The notes below the pieces were generated by a model. It was not told the DNA's origin. It saw only the letters and a program-made list of their open reading frames with translations, and did not search any database. The position numbers and the translations under genes were made by a program. Below are positions 34,773 to 44,226 of a stretch of DNA of 64,000 nt, piece by piece. Every line of letters starts with the position of its first letter. Position 1 is the stretch's first letter. Source of the stretch: Paeniglutamicibacter antarcticus (GTDB lineage Bacteria; Actinomycetota; Actinomycetes; Actinomycetales; Micrococcaceae). The DNA lies in NCBI RefSeq assembly GCF_900010755.1, contig NZ_CZJT01000086.1:1-64000 (forward strand). Reading direction: 5' to 3'.

Positions 34773-35144
34773 ATGACAGGGTCGGATATCGCTGGTCTCA
34801 TTGCAGCGGGGGTCTTTGCCGTACTTGTGGCATTGTTGGCAATTCCCATCTGGAAGCTCGGCAAGGTCTTTGATGAGCTTCGTGCAGCGGTGCGCGACGT
34901 TTCCGATGGCACCACGCCGTTGCTCAGTGAGGTCACCACCACGGTTGCCACGACCAATGACCAGCTGCGGAAGGTTGAGGGCATCACCAACAACGTTTCC
35001 GACGCCTCAGCCAACATCAGTGCACTCTCATCGTTGGCCGCCGCAACCGTTGGCAAGCCGCTGATCAAAGTCGCAGCGTTCTCTTCGGGGGTTAGGGCCG
35101 CCATGGGAGTCAAGACCACCGGCAAGGGCCGCCGCAGCCGCTAA
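34773..35144 (+). CDS. DUF948-family single-pass membrane protein
   Basis: 123 residues: one N-terminal membrane helix (IAGLIAAGVFAVLVALLAIPIW), then a coiled-coil-like helix (FDELRAAVRDVSDGTTPLLSEVTTTVATTNDQL) and a basic tail. The helix after the anchor fits DUF948, a general-stress-type envelope family. ATG 34773 has AGAGGA upstream. It and the following small gene precede alaS, an order conserved in actinobacteria (the Rv2557-Rv2555c neighbourhood is comparable). Confidence 0.8.
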   Translation: MTGSDIAGLIAAGVFAVLVALLAIPIWKLGKVFDELRAAVRDVSDGTTPLLSEVTTTVATTNDQLRKVEGITNNVSDASANISALSSLAAATVGKPLIKVAAFSSGVRAAMGVKTTGKGRRSR

Positions 35145-35303
35145 AGCATCCGCCATCGAACGCAGCGGTTCCAGACCCATTTCCGGAACCTCGCGACTGC
35201 ACACAGGTGGCACAAGTGCAGAAGAACATCGAGTCCTGGCCTGGCAAGGGGGAGACCCTCAGAGCCAACGGGCTTGGACTCAACACGGAAAGAAGAAGCG
35301 CAG

Positions 35304-35537
35304 ATGAAAAAGCTATTCTGGGTCGGTATTGGAATCGGCGTCGGAGTCCTCACCGCCCGCAAGATCGGTGAAGCGAAATCACTTGCGAGCCCCGACGGGC
35401 TGAACCGCACCATTGGGCGCTTCACCGATTCACTTCACGAAATCGCCGATGCTTTCCGCGAGGGAATGAACGAACGCGAAACCGAATTACGCCAGGCCCT
35501 GGGCTTGGATGAAACAACCGGCCAAGGCCACCACTAA
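35304..35537 (+). CDS. DUF6167-family small membrane protein
   Basis: 77 residues. MKKLFWVGIGIGVGVLTARKI is a single hydrophobic segment with a Gly-rich, positively charged end, followed by PDGLNRTIGRFTDSLHEIADAFREGMNEREAEL-like amphipathic helix. This fits the DUF6167 pattern found directly upstream of alaS in actinobacteria. ATG 35304 has GGAAAGAAGAAG upstream. Function unknown. Confidence 0.75.
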   Translation: MKKLFWVGIGIGVGVLTARKIGEAKSLASPDGLNRTIGRFTDSLHEIADAFREGMNERETELRQALGLDETTGQGHH

Positions 35538-35631
35538 ACTTAGAAGCAGTGCCGCGCACGGGATCAACCGATCACCAGCGCCAACGTACGCAAGCATTAC
35601 CCCGTAAGCACGAAGGGACCGAAGAGGAACA

Positions 35632-38313
35632 ATGAAATCGCAGGAAATTGCACGCCGGTGGGTCGACTACTTTGAGTCAAAGGGCCACACCGCGGTTCCC
35701 AGCGCCTCCTTGGTCTCCTCGGACCCGTCGCTGTTGTTCACGGTCGCCGGCATGGTGCCGTTCATCCCGTACTTGACCGCCCGCGAAGAGCCGCCGTTCA
35801 GCCGCGCCACCTCGGTGCAGAAATGCATCCGCACCGGTGACATCGAAGAAGTCGGCAAGACGGTTCGCCATGGCACCTTCTTCCAGATGGCCGGCAACTT
35901 CTCCTTCGGCGATTACTTCAAGGAAGGCGCCATCTCCTACGCCTGGGAGCTGCTGACCAGCTCACTGGAGGACGGCGGCTTCGGCCTGCCCGCCGAGAAG
36001 CTGTGGATCACCGTCTTCCACGAAGACACCGAGGCTCTGGAGATCTGGCGCGACAAGATCGGCGTTCCCGCCGAACGCATCCAGAAGCTGGGCATGGAGG
36101 ACAACTACTGGTCCACCGGCCAGCCGGGCCCCGCAGGCCCATGCTCGGAAATTTTCTACGACCGCGGCCCGGAGTACGGCATCGAGGGCGGCCCGGAGGC
36201 CGACGACACCCGCTACATCGAAATCTGGAACCTCGTGTTCATGCAGTACCAGCGTGGCGAGGGCACCGGCAAGGACAGCTTCGAAATCCTGGGCGAACTG
36301 CCCAAGAAGAACATCGACACCGGCCTGGGCCTCGAGCGCCTGGCCATGATCCTGCAGGGTGTCGAGAACATGTACGAGACCGACCAGGTCCGTCCCGTGT
36401 TGGACAAGGCAGCCGAAATCTCCGGCAAGACCTACTCGTCCACCGAAGACCCCAACGATCCGAACCACGCCAACGACGTGCGCATGCGCATGGTTGCCGA
36501 CCACATCCGCTCCTCGCTGATGTTGATCTCCGACGGCGTTTCCCCGGGCAACGAGGGCCGCGGCTACGTGCTGCGCCGCCTGATCCGCCGTGCGGTGCGC
36601 GCCATGCGCCTGATGGGCGTGGAAACCGCAGTGCTCCCCGAGTTGCTGCCGGCTTCCCGCGACGCCATGAAGGGCGTCTACCCGATTGTCGAGTCTGACT
36701 TCGCACGCATCTCCCGCATCGCCTACGCCGAGGAGCGCGCCTTCCTGCGCACCATCGCCTCCGGCACCACCCGTCTTGAAGAGGCCCTTGTCACCTCCAA
36801 GGCCAAGGGCGAGGCACTTTCCGGTGCCGACGCCTTCGCACTGCACGACACCTTTGGTTTCCCGATCGACCTGACCCTGGAAATCGCCGCCGAAGCCGGA
36901 CTTGCGGTTGACGAGACCCAGTTCCGTGCGCTGATGAACGAACAGCGTACGCGCGCCCAGAAGGATGCCAAGGCCAAAAAGGCAGGCCACGCCGACCTGA
37001 CGGTCTTCACCCAGCTGCACGAGCGCGGCGATGTCATCTTCACCGGTTACGACGAGCTCACCAGCGAATCCACTGTGCGCGGCATCGTGCACAACGGCGC
37101 ACTGGTGGAGGTTGCCGAGCAGGGCCAGCAGATCGAATTGGTCCTGAATGAGACCCCGTTCTACGCCGAGGCAGGTGGCCAGGCCGGCGACGTTGGACTC
37201 ATCACCGGCGACGGCTTCGTCCTTGAGGTACTCGATGTTCAGTCCCCGATCCGCGGACTGAACGTGCACCAGGCGATCGTCCGCGAGGGCGAATTGCCAT
37301 CGAACGCCACCGTGCTGGCCGAGGTCGACCGCAACCGCCGCCACTCGGGCGAACAGGCGCACTCGGCAACCCACCTGGTCCACGCGGCCCTGCACGAGAT
37401 CCTTGGCCCGGACGCCCTGCAGTCAGGTTCCTTCAACAAGGCTGGCTACCTGCGCTTTGACTTCTCCTGGTCGGAGGCACTGTCCGCAGCTGCCCGCAAC
37501 GAGATCGAAGAGGCGGTCAACCTCTCGATCCTTAACAACCACCAGGTACTGACCAACGTCATGCCGATCGCCGAGGCCCGCGCCGCAGGCGCCATGAGCC
37601 TGTTCGGTGAGAAGTACGGCAACACGGTGCGCATGGTGGAAATCAACGGAGCCTGGAGCCGCGAGCTGTGCGGTGGCACCCACGTGGGCAACACCGCGCA
37701 GATTGGTTCCCTCACGCTGCTGGGTGAGGCCTCCGTTGGTTCGGGCAACCGCCGCGTGGAGGCACTGGTCGGCATGGAAGCATTCCGCCACGGTGCCGCC
37801 GAACGCGCACTGGTCTCCGAACTCTCCTCGATGTTCAAGGTGCCTTCGGCGCAGCTCAACGAGCGCATCACCGACACCGTTGCGAAGCTCAAGAGCGCCG
37901 AAAAGGAACTCGAACGCCTGCGCACCGCCCAGTTGGCCGCCCAGGCAGGTTCCTTGGTGTCCAAGGCCCGCGACATCAACGGCGTACGTGTCTTGGCGCA
38001 CGATGCCGGCGAGGTTCCCTCGGCCGAGGCATTGCGCACCCTGGCACTTGACCTGCGTGACCGCTTGGGCTCTGAAGCCTCGGTTGTCGCACTGACCGGC
38101 GCGTCCAACGGACGCCCGCTGGTCTTGGTTGCCACCAACGATGCAGCCCGCGCCCAGGGCGTCAAGGCTGGTGCACTGGTGCGCACCGCCGCCAAGATCC
38201 TTGGCGGCGGCGGCGGCGGCAAGGACGATGTAGCCCAGGGCGGTGGCCAGGACGTGACCCAGATCCCGGCAGCGCTTGAGGCCATGACGGCGTCGATCCA
38301 GGACCTGTCATAA
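35632..38313 (+). CDS. alaS: Alanine--tRNA ligase
   Basis: Class II synthetase of 893 residues. Order: catalytic domain (RWVDYFESKGHTAVPSASLV, GTFFQMAGNFSFGDYFKEGA, LGLERLAMILQGV), tRNA recognition domain, editing domain with the zinc sites HSATHLVHAALHE and CGGTHVGNT, and the C-terminal DHHA1 domain with a Gly run (GGGGGGKDDVAQGGGQD). ATG 35632 follows GAAGAGGAAC. All editing residues visible are intact. ruvX follows after 29 bp. Confidence 0.98.
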   Translation: MKSQEIARRWVDYFESKGHTAVPSASLVSSDPSLLFTVAGMVPFIPYLTAREEPPFSRATSVQKCIRTGDIEEVGKTVRHGTFFQMAGNFSFGDYFKEGAISYAWELLTSSLEDGGFGLPAEKLWITVFHEDTEALEIWRDKIGVPAERIQKLGMEDNYWSTGQPGPAGPCSEIFYDRGPEYGIEGGPEADDTRYIEIWNLVFMQYQRGEGTGKDSFEILGELPKKNIDTGLGLERLAMILQGVENMYETDQVRPVLDKAAEISGKTYSSTEDPNDPNHANDVRMRMVADHIRSSLMLISDGVSPGNEGRGYVLRRLIRRAVRAMRLMGVETAVLPELLPASRDAMKGVYPIVESDFARISRIAYAEERAFLRTIASGTTRLEEALVTSKAKGEALSGADAFALHDTFGFPIDLTLEIAAEAGLAVDETQFRALMNEQRTRAQKDAKAKKAGHADLTVFTQLHERGDVIFTGYDELTSESTVRGIVHNGALVEVAEQGQQIELVLNETPFYAEAGGQAGDVGLITGDGFVLEVLDVQSPIRGLNVHQAIVREGELPSNATVLAEVDRNRRHSGEQAHSATHLVHAALHEILGPDALQSGSFNKAGYLRFDFSWSEALSAAARNEIEEAVNLSILNNHQVLTNVMPIAEARAAGAMSLFGEKYGNTVRMVEINGAWSRELCGGTHVGNTAQIGSLTLLGEASVGSGNRRVEALVGMEAFRHGAAERALVSELSSMFKVPSAQLNERITDTVAKLKSAEKELERLRTAQLAAQAGSLVSKARDINGVRVLAHDAGEVPSAEALRTLALDLRDRLGSEASVVALTGASNGRPLVLVATNDAARAQGVKAGALVRTAAKILGGGGGGKDDVAQGGGQDVTQIPAALEAMTASIQDLS

Positions 38314-38342
38314 CTTCTGCAGCGCATTCCACCCGCGGTGTC

Positions 38343-38828
38343 ATGCTGGGCGTCGACGTGGGCATGGCCCGCGTCGGCGTCGCAGCGTCGGATCCCGATG
38401 GCATGCTTGCCACACCGGTGAAGACGCTCAAGCGTGACCTCAAGAAGAACAGCGATATGACAGTGCTGGTCAAACTCGCTGCCGAGCGCGACGTGAAACA
38501 AATATTTGTCGGCCTTCCCCGCTCCTTGTCGGGCGGGGAGACTGCGTCAACGGCGATGGCCCGAGATTATGCAGGCGAATTGACTAACCGGCTGGTGGCG
38601 GCACGCCAGCAGGTTGAAGTGCGTCTTGTCGATGAGAGGCTGACCACCGTCAGCGCCCATCGCTCCCTGCGTGATGCCGGATTGGACGGGCGCAAGCATC
38701 GTGCGGTGGTGGATCAGGTGGCTGCGGTGGAGATTCTCCAACAGGTGCTTGAAATGCGTCGACACGGTCAGTTTGCCCCGGGGCTGCTGGTTTCCCCGGG
38801 ATTTTCCGGGCTTGACGATGTATTCTGA
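38343..38828 (+). CDS. ruvX: RuvX/YqgF-family putative pre-16S rRNA nuclease
   Basis: A 161-residue RNase H-fold protein: GVDVGMARVGVAASDPDGMLATP (catalytic Asp), FVGLPRSLSGGETAS, VRLVDERLTTVSAHRSL, and VVDQVAAVEILQQVLE. YqgF processes the 5' end of 16S rRNA in E. coli; the older name recalls RuvC similarity. The chosen ATG has no ribosome-binding site and relatives carry a few residues (PRGV) before it, here encoded but without a start codon, so initiation may depend on alaS translation. Alternative starts are not visible. Confidence 0.9.
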   Translation: MLGVDVGMARVGVAASDPDGMLATPVKTLKRDLKKNSDMTVLVKLAAERDVKQIFVGLPRSLSGGETASTAMARDYAGELTNRLVAARQQVEVRLVDERLTTVSAHRSLRDAGLDGRKHRAVVDQVAAVEILQQVLEMRRHGQFAPGLLVSPGFSGLDDVF

Positions 38829-39001
38829 GAGACACATTTCCGTTGTTGATCACCGGCGGCGCGTTCGCATTCGATCCATAAATGATCTGCCTGACACGTC
38901 ATATGTAACGTAAGATCAGGTCACATTGCTAAAAGCTACACAGGTGGGCCTCCGTCGTCCCACGGCTACTACGTTGCCCCCAGGGCAAGGGAGAACACCG
39001 C

Positions 39002-41245
39002 ATGACTAACGAATCGTCCTTCGATTCCACGCGCCACGAACCTGAAGTTTCACCTCGTCGCGCCGCGAGAGCCGCCCGCGAGCGGGTCGAAGCCCAAAAC
39101 ATCAGCACCACGGGATCTGAACCCGGTGTGGATGCGGCAGGTCCAACAGCACCTCCGACCGCGCCGGCTGTGGAACCACCGGCTGCGCCCAGTGAGGCCG
39201 AATTGGCAGCACAGGCCCAGCGGGTACGCTCGGTTGCCGCCGCCCAGCGGGCAAGTACCGAAGGGGCCCAGCGTGCGCGGTCCGAGGCGATCGAAGCCCA
39301 GCGCGCCGCAGCCGAACGGGTGCGCGAAACCCTGCGCGCCAATGCCGCCGGACCCCGACGGGCCTCAGGCCGCAGTGCCGCGAACCCCGATTCAGCGGCA
39401 GCGGAGCTGTCGTTCACCCCGTCTGCACGTGCCGACCAGCGCTCAGCTGACCCTGTTCAAACGCCGCCGGCCAGTCCCGAAGCCACCGAGGCAGCTCCTG
39501 TTGCGCCGCCGGCTGTGCAAGCGCCAACGACCGCACCACACCCGGGCAAGGCCCCGTCGCTCACCCACACGCCCAAGTCCTCCGCATCTTCCAAACGTTG
39601 GAACGCCCGCGACCACGAGGCCATGAGCTTCCATGACATCCTCTCCCACCGGGGTGAAAGCAGCGGCTCGGTGCGTAGCGCCTCCGCAGCGATTTCGGCA
39701 CGCGGCGCCATGACGGCCCATGCTTCCGGGACCCTGCTTGAAGCCACCTCGGCACATGAAAAGCCCGAGCCCGTTGAGCCAGCAGCACCCAATCCCGCCA
39801 CCGCTGACGTGGTTGGGCAGGCATCCGCCGGAGAGCCACCGACGGAATCCGGGGCCGGACAGCACCCCGAGCCGGAGGATTTCGTTGATTTTGAGGCCCC
39901 GGCACCTCTTGCCTACGGGGCTGCGTATAACGCGGGCCCGTCCGATGAGGCCGCGGCCCACGAAAACGCCGTTGATGGAGATGCCGACCACCATGCTCCC
40001 TCCGACGATGAGTTTGCGCACCAGCCCGCCGGCGCACAGGACCACGAACACGAGTACCCGGGAACCGCATACCACCCGGAAGTACCCGGAAGCGAATACG
40101 TTGAGCATCTCGACCACGACGAGGCCGGACGCGAGAACCTCTTCCTGGCGGGCGCGCAACCTGAATTTGCCGCTCAACGCAAGGCCCGCCGTCACCGCCG
40201 CAACGCAGTGATGGCCATTGTGGTTCTTGGCTTCGCAGCAGTGATCTTCGGTGTGGTCCTGGTCCTGCAGGGCGTCATGGCCAAGCTGAATCCCGCCGAC
40301 TACCCGGCACCGGGCGGGGAAACCATCGCCTTTGAGGTCAAGTCGGGGTGGGGGCCCCAGCAGATTGGCCGCGCCCTGGAAGCCGACGACATCGTCGCCA
40401 GTGACAAACTCTTCCTCGAAGCGGTCCAACTCGTGGAAACCGAGAACCGCGAAATCCACCCGGGCACCTACGACCTGCGCGTCCAGATGCCGGCCCTTGA
40501 TGCGGCAACCATTCTCATCGGCGAGGGCACCGACAAGGTCGGCTACGTGGCCATCAAGCAAAACACTCGCATGCCAGCGGTGCTTGAGGAAATCTCCAAG
40601 GGATCGGGACTGCCGCTGGAGGACCTCACGGCACTGGCCAACAAGCCGGCCACCTTCGGCATCAAGAGCGGTGCCAAGAACCTCGAAGGCTACCTGCACC
40701 CGGGCGAATACCGTTTCCCGGTTGATGCCGACGCCAAGACCATCATCCAGATGATGGTCGACGCCACCCAGAAGTCACTGGTCAATGTGGGACTCACGGA
40801 CCCGGCCAAGCAGTACCGCGCGTTGAAGGTCGCCTCGATCCTGCAGGCCGAGGCCCGCCCCAACGACTACGCAACAGTTGCCGGCGCCCTGGAAAACCGC
40901 ATGCACCCGAACAACACCGAAACCGTCGGCCTGTTGCAGGTCGATTCAACGGTGATCTACGGGCTTGACCGCTACACTCTGCACTTCACCAAGGAAGAAA
41001 AGGCCGACGCGTCCAACCCGTTCAACTCATACATCCACAAGGGCCTGCCGCCAACCCCTATTGGCTCCCCGGGTGATTCGGCACTCAAGGCAGCGGCAAA
41101 CCCGCAGGTCAACGACTACTACTACTGGGTCACCGTGAACACCAATACGGGTCTCACGAAGTTCGCCAAGACCTACCGTGAGCACCAGGTCAACCAGAAC
41201 GAATTCCGTTCGTGGTGCGCGGCAAACACGGACGTCTGCAAGTGA
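39002..41245 (+). CDS. mltG: Endolytic transglycosylase MltG with a very long cytoplasmic extension
   Basis: Cleaves nascent peptidoglycan and helps set glycan length. The 747-residue protein starts with about 395 disordered residues (Ala/Pro/Glu-rich; an RRAARAARERVEAQ helix, and repeated Ala-rich helices with AQRA/ARS), then one membrane helix (about 400-420), then the YceG domain with ILQAEARPNDYATVAGALENR (catalytic Glu in QAEAR), LLQVDSTVIYGLD and YIHKGLPPTPIGSPG. Typical MltG is about 340-390 residues, so the extension doubles it; long versions are known in actinobacteria. ATG follows AAGGGAGAA. aroE overlaps its end. Confidence 0.93.
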   Translation: MTNESSFDSTRHEPEVSPRRAARAARERVEAQNISTTGSEPGVDAAGPTAPPTAPAVEPPAAPSEAELAAQAQRVRSVAAAQRASTEGAQRARSEAIEAQRAAAERVRETLRANAAGPRRASGRSAANPDSAAAELSFTPSARADQRSADPVQTPPASPEATEAAPVAPPAVQAPTTAPHPGKAPSLTHTPKSSASSKRWNARDHEAMSFHDILSHRGESSGSVRSASAAISARGAMTAHASGTLLEATSAHEKPEPVEPAAPNPATADVVGQASAGEPPTESGAGQHPEPEDFVDFEAPAPLAYGAAYNAGPSDEAAAHENAVDGDADHHAPSDDEFAHQPAGAQDHEHEYPGTAYHPEVPGSEYVEHLDHDEAGRENLFLAGAQPEFAAQRKARRHRRNAVMAIVVLGFAAVIFGVVLVLQGVMAKLNPADYPAPGGETIAFEVKSGWGPQQIGRALEADDIVASDKLFLEAVQLVETENREIHPGTYDLRVQMPALDAATILIGEGTDKVGYVAIKQNTRMPAVLEEISKGSGLPLEDLTALANKPATFGIKSGAKNLEGYLHPGEYRFPVDADAKTIIQMMVDATQKSLVNVGLTDPAKQYRALKVASILQAEARPNDYATVAGALENRMHPNNTETVGLLQVDSTVIYGLDRYTLHFTKEEKADASNPFNSYIHKGLPPTPIGSPGDSALKAAANPQVNDYYYWVTVNTNTGLTKFAKTYREHQVNQNEFRSWCAANTDVCK

Positions 41246-42195
41246 CCGGGGGAGTTCCCTCCCCGGCGGACCACCCGGTGCCCGGGGCACGCGCCGCGGT
41301 ACTGGGCCACCCCATCGAGCATTCGCGATCGCCGTTGTTGCATTCAACCGCCTACCGGGAGCTCGGCCTCGAGATCGGCTACACGGCCATCGACACGCTT
41401 CCGGAGCAGGCCGCAGCATTTGCCCGGCGGTTGCGCACCGAACCGGGATGGGTGGGTGTCTCGGTGACCATGCCGATGAAGGACGCGCTGATCCCGTTCA
41501 TCGACGCGCCCTCCCCGCGGGTCCGCCGGCTGGGCGCGCTGAACACCGTGATGGTTCGCCGCGACGAACATGGTGTCACGCTGCTGGCCGAGAACACCGA
41601 CGTTGACGGCATCGTCCGCGCGCTTGACCTCCAAGGTGCAGGTGCCCAGGAAACCTCCGGTGCCCGCGGCGCTCCCGTGGTGGCGATCCTCGGCAACGGG
41701 AACACCGCCATGGCGGCGCTCGAGGCCTGCGCCCTGATGGGGGCCGGCCGCGTCGAGCTGCTGGTGCGCAACCCGGCACGGGCGGCGGATGCGCTGGACC
41801 TTGCGGCAACACTCGGCCTCGAAGCCACTGTGCATCCCTACACCGAGGCGGCTGGGCGCATCTTTGGGTACGACGCGGTGATTTCCACGCTGCCTGCCAG
41901 GGCCGCCGATTCCTTGCTGCAGGCTCTCGGGCTCGACGGCGTGGCCGCCGAGAATTCGGGAAGCAACGCCGTCGCACTCAAGCCGGGCGCCGTCCTCTTG
42001 GATGTCGCCTACGATCCTTGGCCCTCGGCGCTGGCCACCGCGTGGGAATCCGCCGGCGGTCGAGTGGTCTCCGGGCTGAGCATGCTGGTGCACCAGGGCG
42101 TGGAACAGGTCAAACTTTTTTCAGGAATTCAAGATGCTGACTGGGAGCGCGTCACAAACGTGATGTGCGACGCAGTAGGCGTGCCCAGGCCCTAA
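41242..42195 (+). CDS. aroE: Shikimate dehydrogenase
   Basis: Reduces 3-dehydroshikimate to shikimate. 317 residues with the N-terminal substrate-binding block ([26 protein letters not shown]), [10 protein letters not shown] with the catalytic Lys, [24 protein letters not shown], and a Rossmann domain ([17 protein letters not shown]). GTG 41242 overlaps the mltG stop as GTGA, so translation is coupled. The dinucleotide loop is NGNTAMA rather than GAGGAA; the first Gly of the classical motif is thus replaced, as in several actinobacterial AroE proteins. First gene of the aroE-aroC-aroK-aroB cluster. Confidence 0.93.
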   Translation: MTGGVPSPADHPVPGARAAVLGHPIEHSRSPLLHSTAYRELGLEIGYTAIDTLPEQAAAFARRLRTEPGWVGVSVTMPMKDALIPFIDAPSPRVRRLGALNTVMVRRDEHGVTLLAENTDVDGIVRALDLQGAGAQETSGARGAPVVAILGNGNTAMAALEACALMGAGRVELLVRNPARAADALDLAATLGLEATVHPYTEAAGRIFGYDAVISTLPARAADSLLQALGLDGVAAENSGSNAVALKPGAVLLDVAYDPWPSALATAWESAGGRVVSGLSMLVHQGVEQVKLFSGIQDADWERVTNVMCDAVGVPRP

Positions 42196-42227
42196 TCGGA
42201 GCCCGGGTACATGGCAGGATGGAGAGC

Positions 42228-43430
42228 ATGTTGCGTTGGTTGACGGCGGGCGAATCACACGGCCCCGCATTGGTTGGAATTATCGAGGGACTGCCCGCGG
42301 GCATTGCCATCTCTTCACAGGACGTGCGCGATGCCTTGGCACGCCGCCGGCTCGGCTACGGCCGCGGCGCCCGGATGAAGTTTGAGCAGGACGAGGTTTC
42401 CTTCATAGGCGGCGTCCGCCACGGACTGACCCAGGGCGGACCGGTGGCCATCGAGGTGGGCAACACCGAATGGCCCAAGTGGTCCAAGGTCATGAACCCG
42501 GATACGGTCGATCCCGAGGAACTGGCTTCGATGGCACGCAATGCGCCGTTGACGCGCCCGCGCCCCGGACATGCCGATTTCACCGGCATGCAGAAGTACG
42601 GTTTCGACGATGCCCGCCCGGTGCTCGAGCGTGCCTCCGCACGTGAAACCGCCGCCCGCGTGGCCCTGGGGTCCGTGGCCGCGAACTTCCTGGCCCAGCT
42701 GGGCGTCGAGCTCGTCTCCCACACGGTCTCGGTGGGCACCGTGGCATCCCCGGAGGGTTCGGCCCTGCCGCGCGCCTCCGACGTCATGGCCCTGGACAAC
42801 GACCCGCTGCGCTGCTTCGATGCAGACACCTCGGCCGCCATGGTCACCGAGGTCGACGCGGCCCACAAGGAGGGTGAGACCCTCGGCGGCATCGTCGAGG
42901 TGCTGGCCTACAACCTGCCCCCGGGCCTTGGCTCCTACGTGCACTGGGACCGTCGTCTCGATGCGCGCCTTGCCGGTGCGCTCATGGGTATCCAGGCCAT
43001 CAAGGGCGTTGAAGTGGGCGATGGCTTCCTCACAGCATCGCGGCGCGGTTCGGCGGCGCACGATGAGATCGTGCGTGGCGAGGACGGCGTCATCGACCGC
43101 TCGGGCAACAAGGCAGGCGGCATCGAGGGCGGCATGAGCATCGGCGACGTGCTGCGCGTCCGCGCTGCCATGAAGCCCATCGCCACCGTGCCGCGCGCCC
43201 TGCGCACCATCGACACCTCCACCGGTGAAGAGACCACCGCACACCACCAGCGCTCCGATGTGTGTGCGGTCCCGGCCGCCGGCGTCGTCGCCGAGGCCAT
43301 GGTCGCACTCGTCTTGGCCCAGGCCATGCTCGAAAAGTTCGGCGGCGACTCGTTGTCCGAGGTCAAGCGCAACCTGGAGAACTACCTGGACGCCATCCCC
43401 GAATCCCTGGACTCGGTCCGCCGTCCATGA
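42228..43430 (+). CDS. aroC: Chorismate synthase
   Basis: Last step of the shikimate pathway, FMN-dependent. 400 residues with the signature blocks [72 protein letters not shown] and [19 protein letters not shown] 42228 with GGATGGAG upstream; the longer frame from 42165 overlaps aroE. aroK begins within its stop codon (ATGA). Confidence 0.98.
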   Translation: MLRWLTAGESHGPALVGIIEGLPAGIAISSQDVRDALARRRLGYGRGARMKFEQDEVSFIGGVRHGLTQGGPVAIEVGNTEWPKWSKVMNPDTVDPEELASMARNAPLTRPRPGHADFTGMQKYGFDDARPVLERASARETAARVALGSVAANFLAQLGVELVSHTVSVGTVASPEGSALPRASDVMALDNDPLRCFDADTSAAMVTEVDAAHKEGETLGGIVEVLAYNLPPGLGSYVHWDRRLDARLAGALMGIQAIKGVEVGDGFLTASRRGSAAHDEIVRGEDGVIDRSGNKAGGIEGGMSIGDVLRVRAAMKPIATVPRALRTIDTSTGEETTAHHQRSDVCAVPAAGVVAEAMVALVLAQAMLEKFGGDSLSEVKRNLENYLDAIPESLDSVRRP

Positions 43431-44050
43431 ATCGAACGATCTTCCTGATCGGGCCGATGGCCAGCGGCAAATCAGCAGTTGGCGCCGAACTGGCCAGGTT
43501 GCTGGGCAGCCGCGTCCTGGACACCGACGCACTCGTGGTCCAGGAGCACGGCCCGATCCAGGAGATCTTCACGCACAGCGGCGAAGCCGCATTCCGCGGC
43601 TTCGAAACCGAGGCGCTGCGTAACGCAGCAAACGCGGCCGCGCAATCCGTATCCAACACCGGCTCGAAGGCCGACCCCAACGCCCGGGCTGCCGATGGCA
43701 CACCAGTGGTCGTTGCCACCGGCGGGGGAGCGGTGCTGGCACCGGAGAACCGCGCGTTGATTTCCACGGGCTTTGCCGTCTACCTGTTCACTGACGCGCA
43801 AACCGTTGCCCAGCGGATCGCCACTGACACCGGCCGCCCCTTGCTGGCGGCCGCATCAACCGGCACCCCGTCAACCGGCAATTTGCCGAACACGGCGGCG
43901 CCGGTAGCCACTGCCCTTGAAGCCTGGGAAAAAATCTTCGCCCAACGTGCGCACCTCTACGAACAATGCGCCGACGTGCGCATCGACACCCGCACCCAAA
44001 ACCCCGTCGACATCGCGGAGGCAATCATCACCGCCTACCGTGATGCCTGA
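43427..44050 (+). CDS. aroK: Shikimate kinase, with two extra loops
   Basis: Phosphorylates shikimate. Walker [16 protein letters not shown] (8-22), the shikimate-binding DTD and [15 protein letters not shown], and the lid [10 protein letters not shown]. At 207 residues it is longer than the usual 165-180: one insert of about 25 residues before VVATGGGA (Ser/Asn/Ala-rich, [17 protein letters not shown]) and another of about 20 in the lid region ([18 protein letters not shown]). ATG 43427 overlaps the aroC stop. The catalytic residues are kept, so it should be active. The loops are likely disordered insertions. Confidence 0.93.
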   Translation: MNRTIFLIGPMASGKSAVGAELARLLGSRVLDTDALVVQEHGPIQEIFTHSGEAAFRGFETEALRNAANAAAQSVSNTGSKADPNARAADGTPVVVATGGGAVLAPENRALISTGFAVYLFTDAQTVAQRIATDTGRPLLAAASTGTPSTGNLPNTAAPVATALEAWEKIFAQRAHLYEQCADVRIDTRTQNPVDIAEAIITAYRDA

Positions 44051-44226
44051 CACTCAAACACCATCTAGCGTGCCCAAACACGTAGGCTTAATCCGTTAGC
44101 CCGGAAAAACACCCCGGATCAACGGCCAATAGTCACCCTGTTTCGGATGACGCGTTTTCACTCACGCGCAAACACCAGCATCTCGCACCCGCGTTTGCGC
44201 GCTACGCAGCACTTGGAGGACCAACG

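Noticed and set aside
42315..43532. 405-residue antisense ORF across aroC and aroK
   Set aside because: Shadow of aroC; starts within aroK without a ribosome-binding site.
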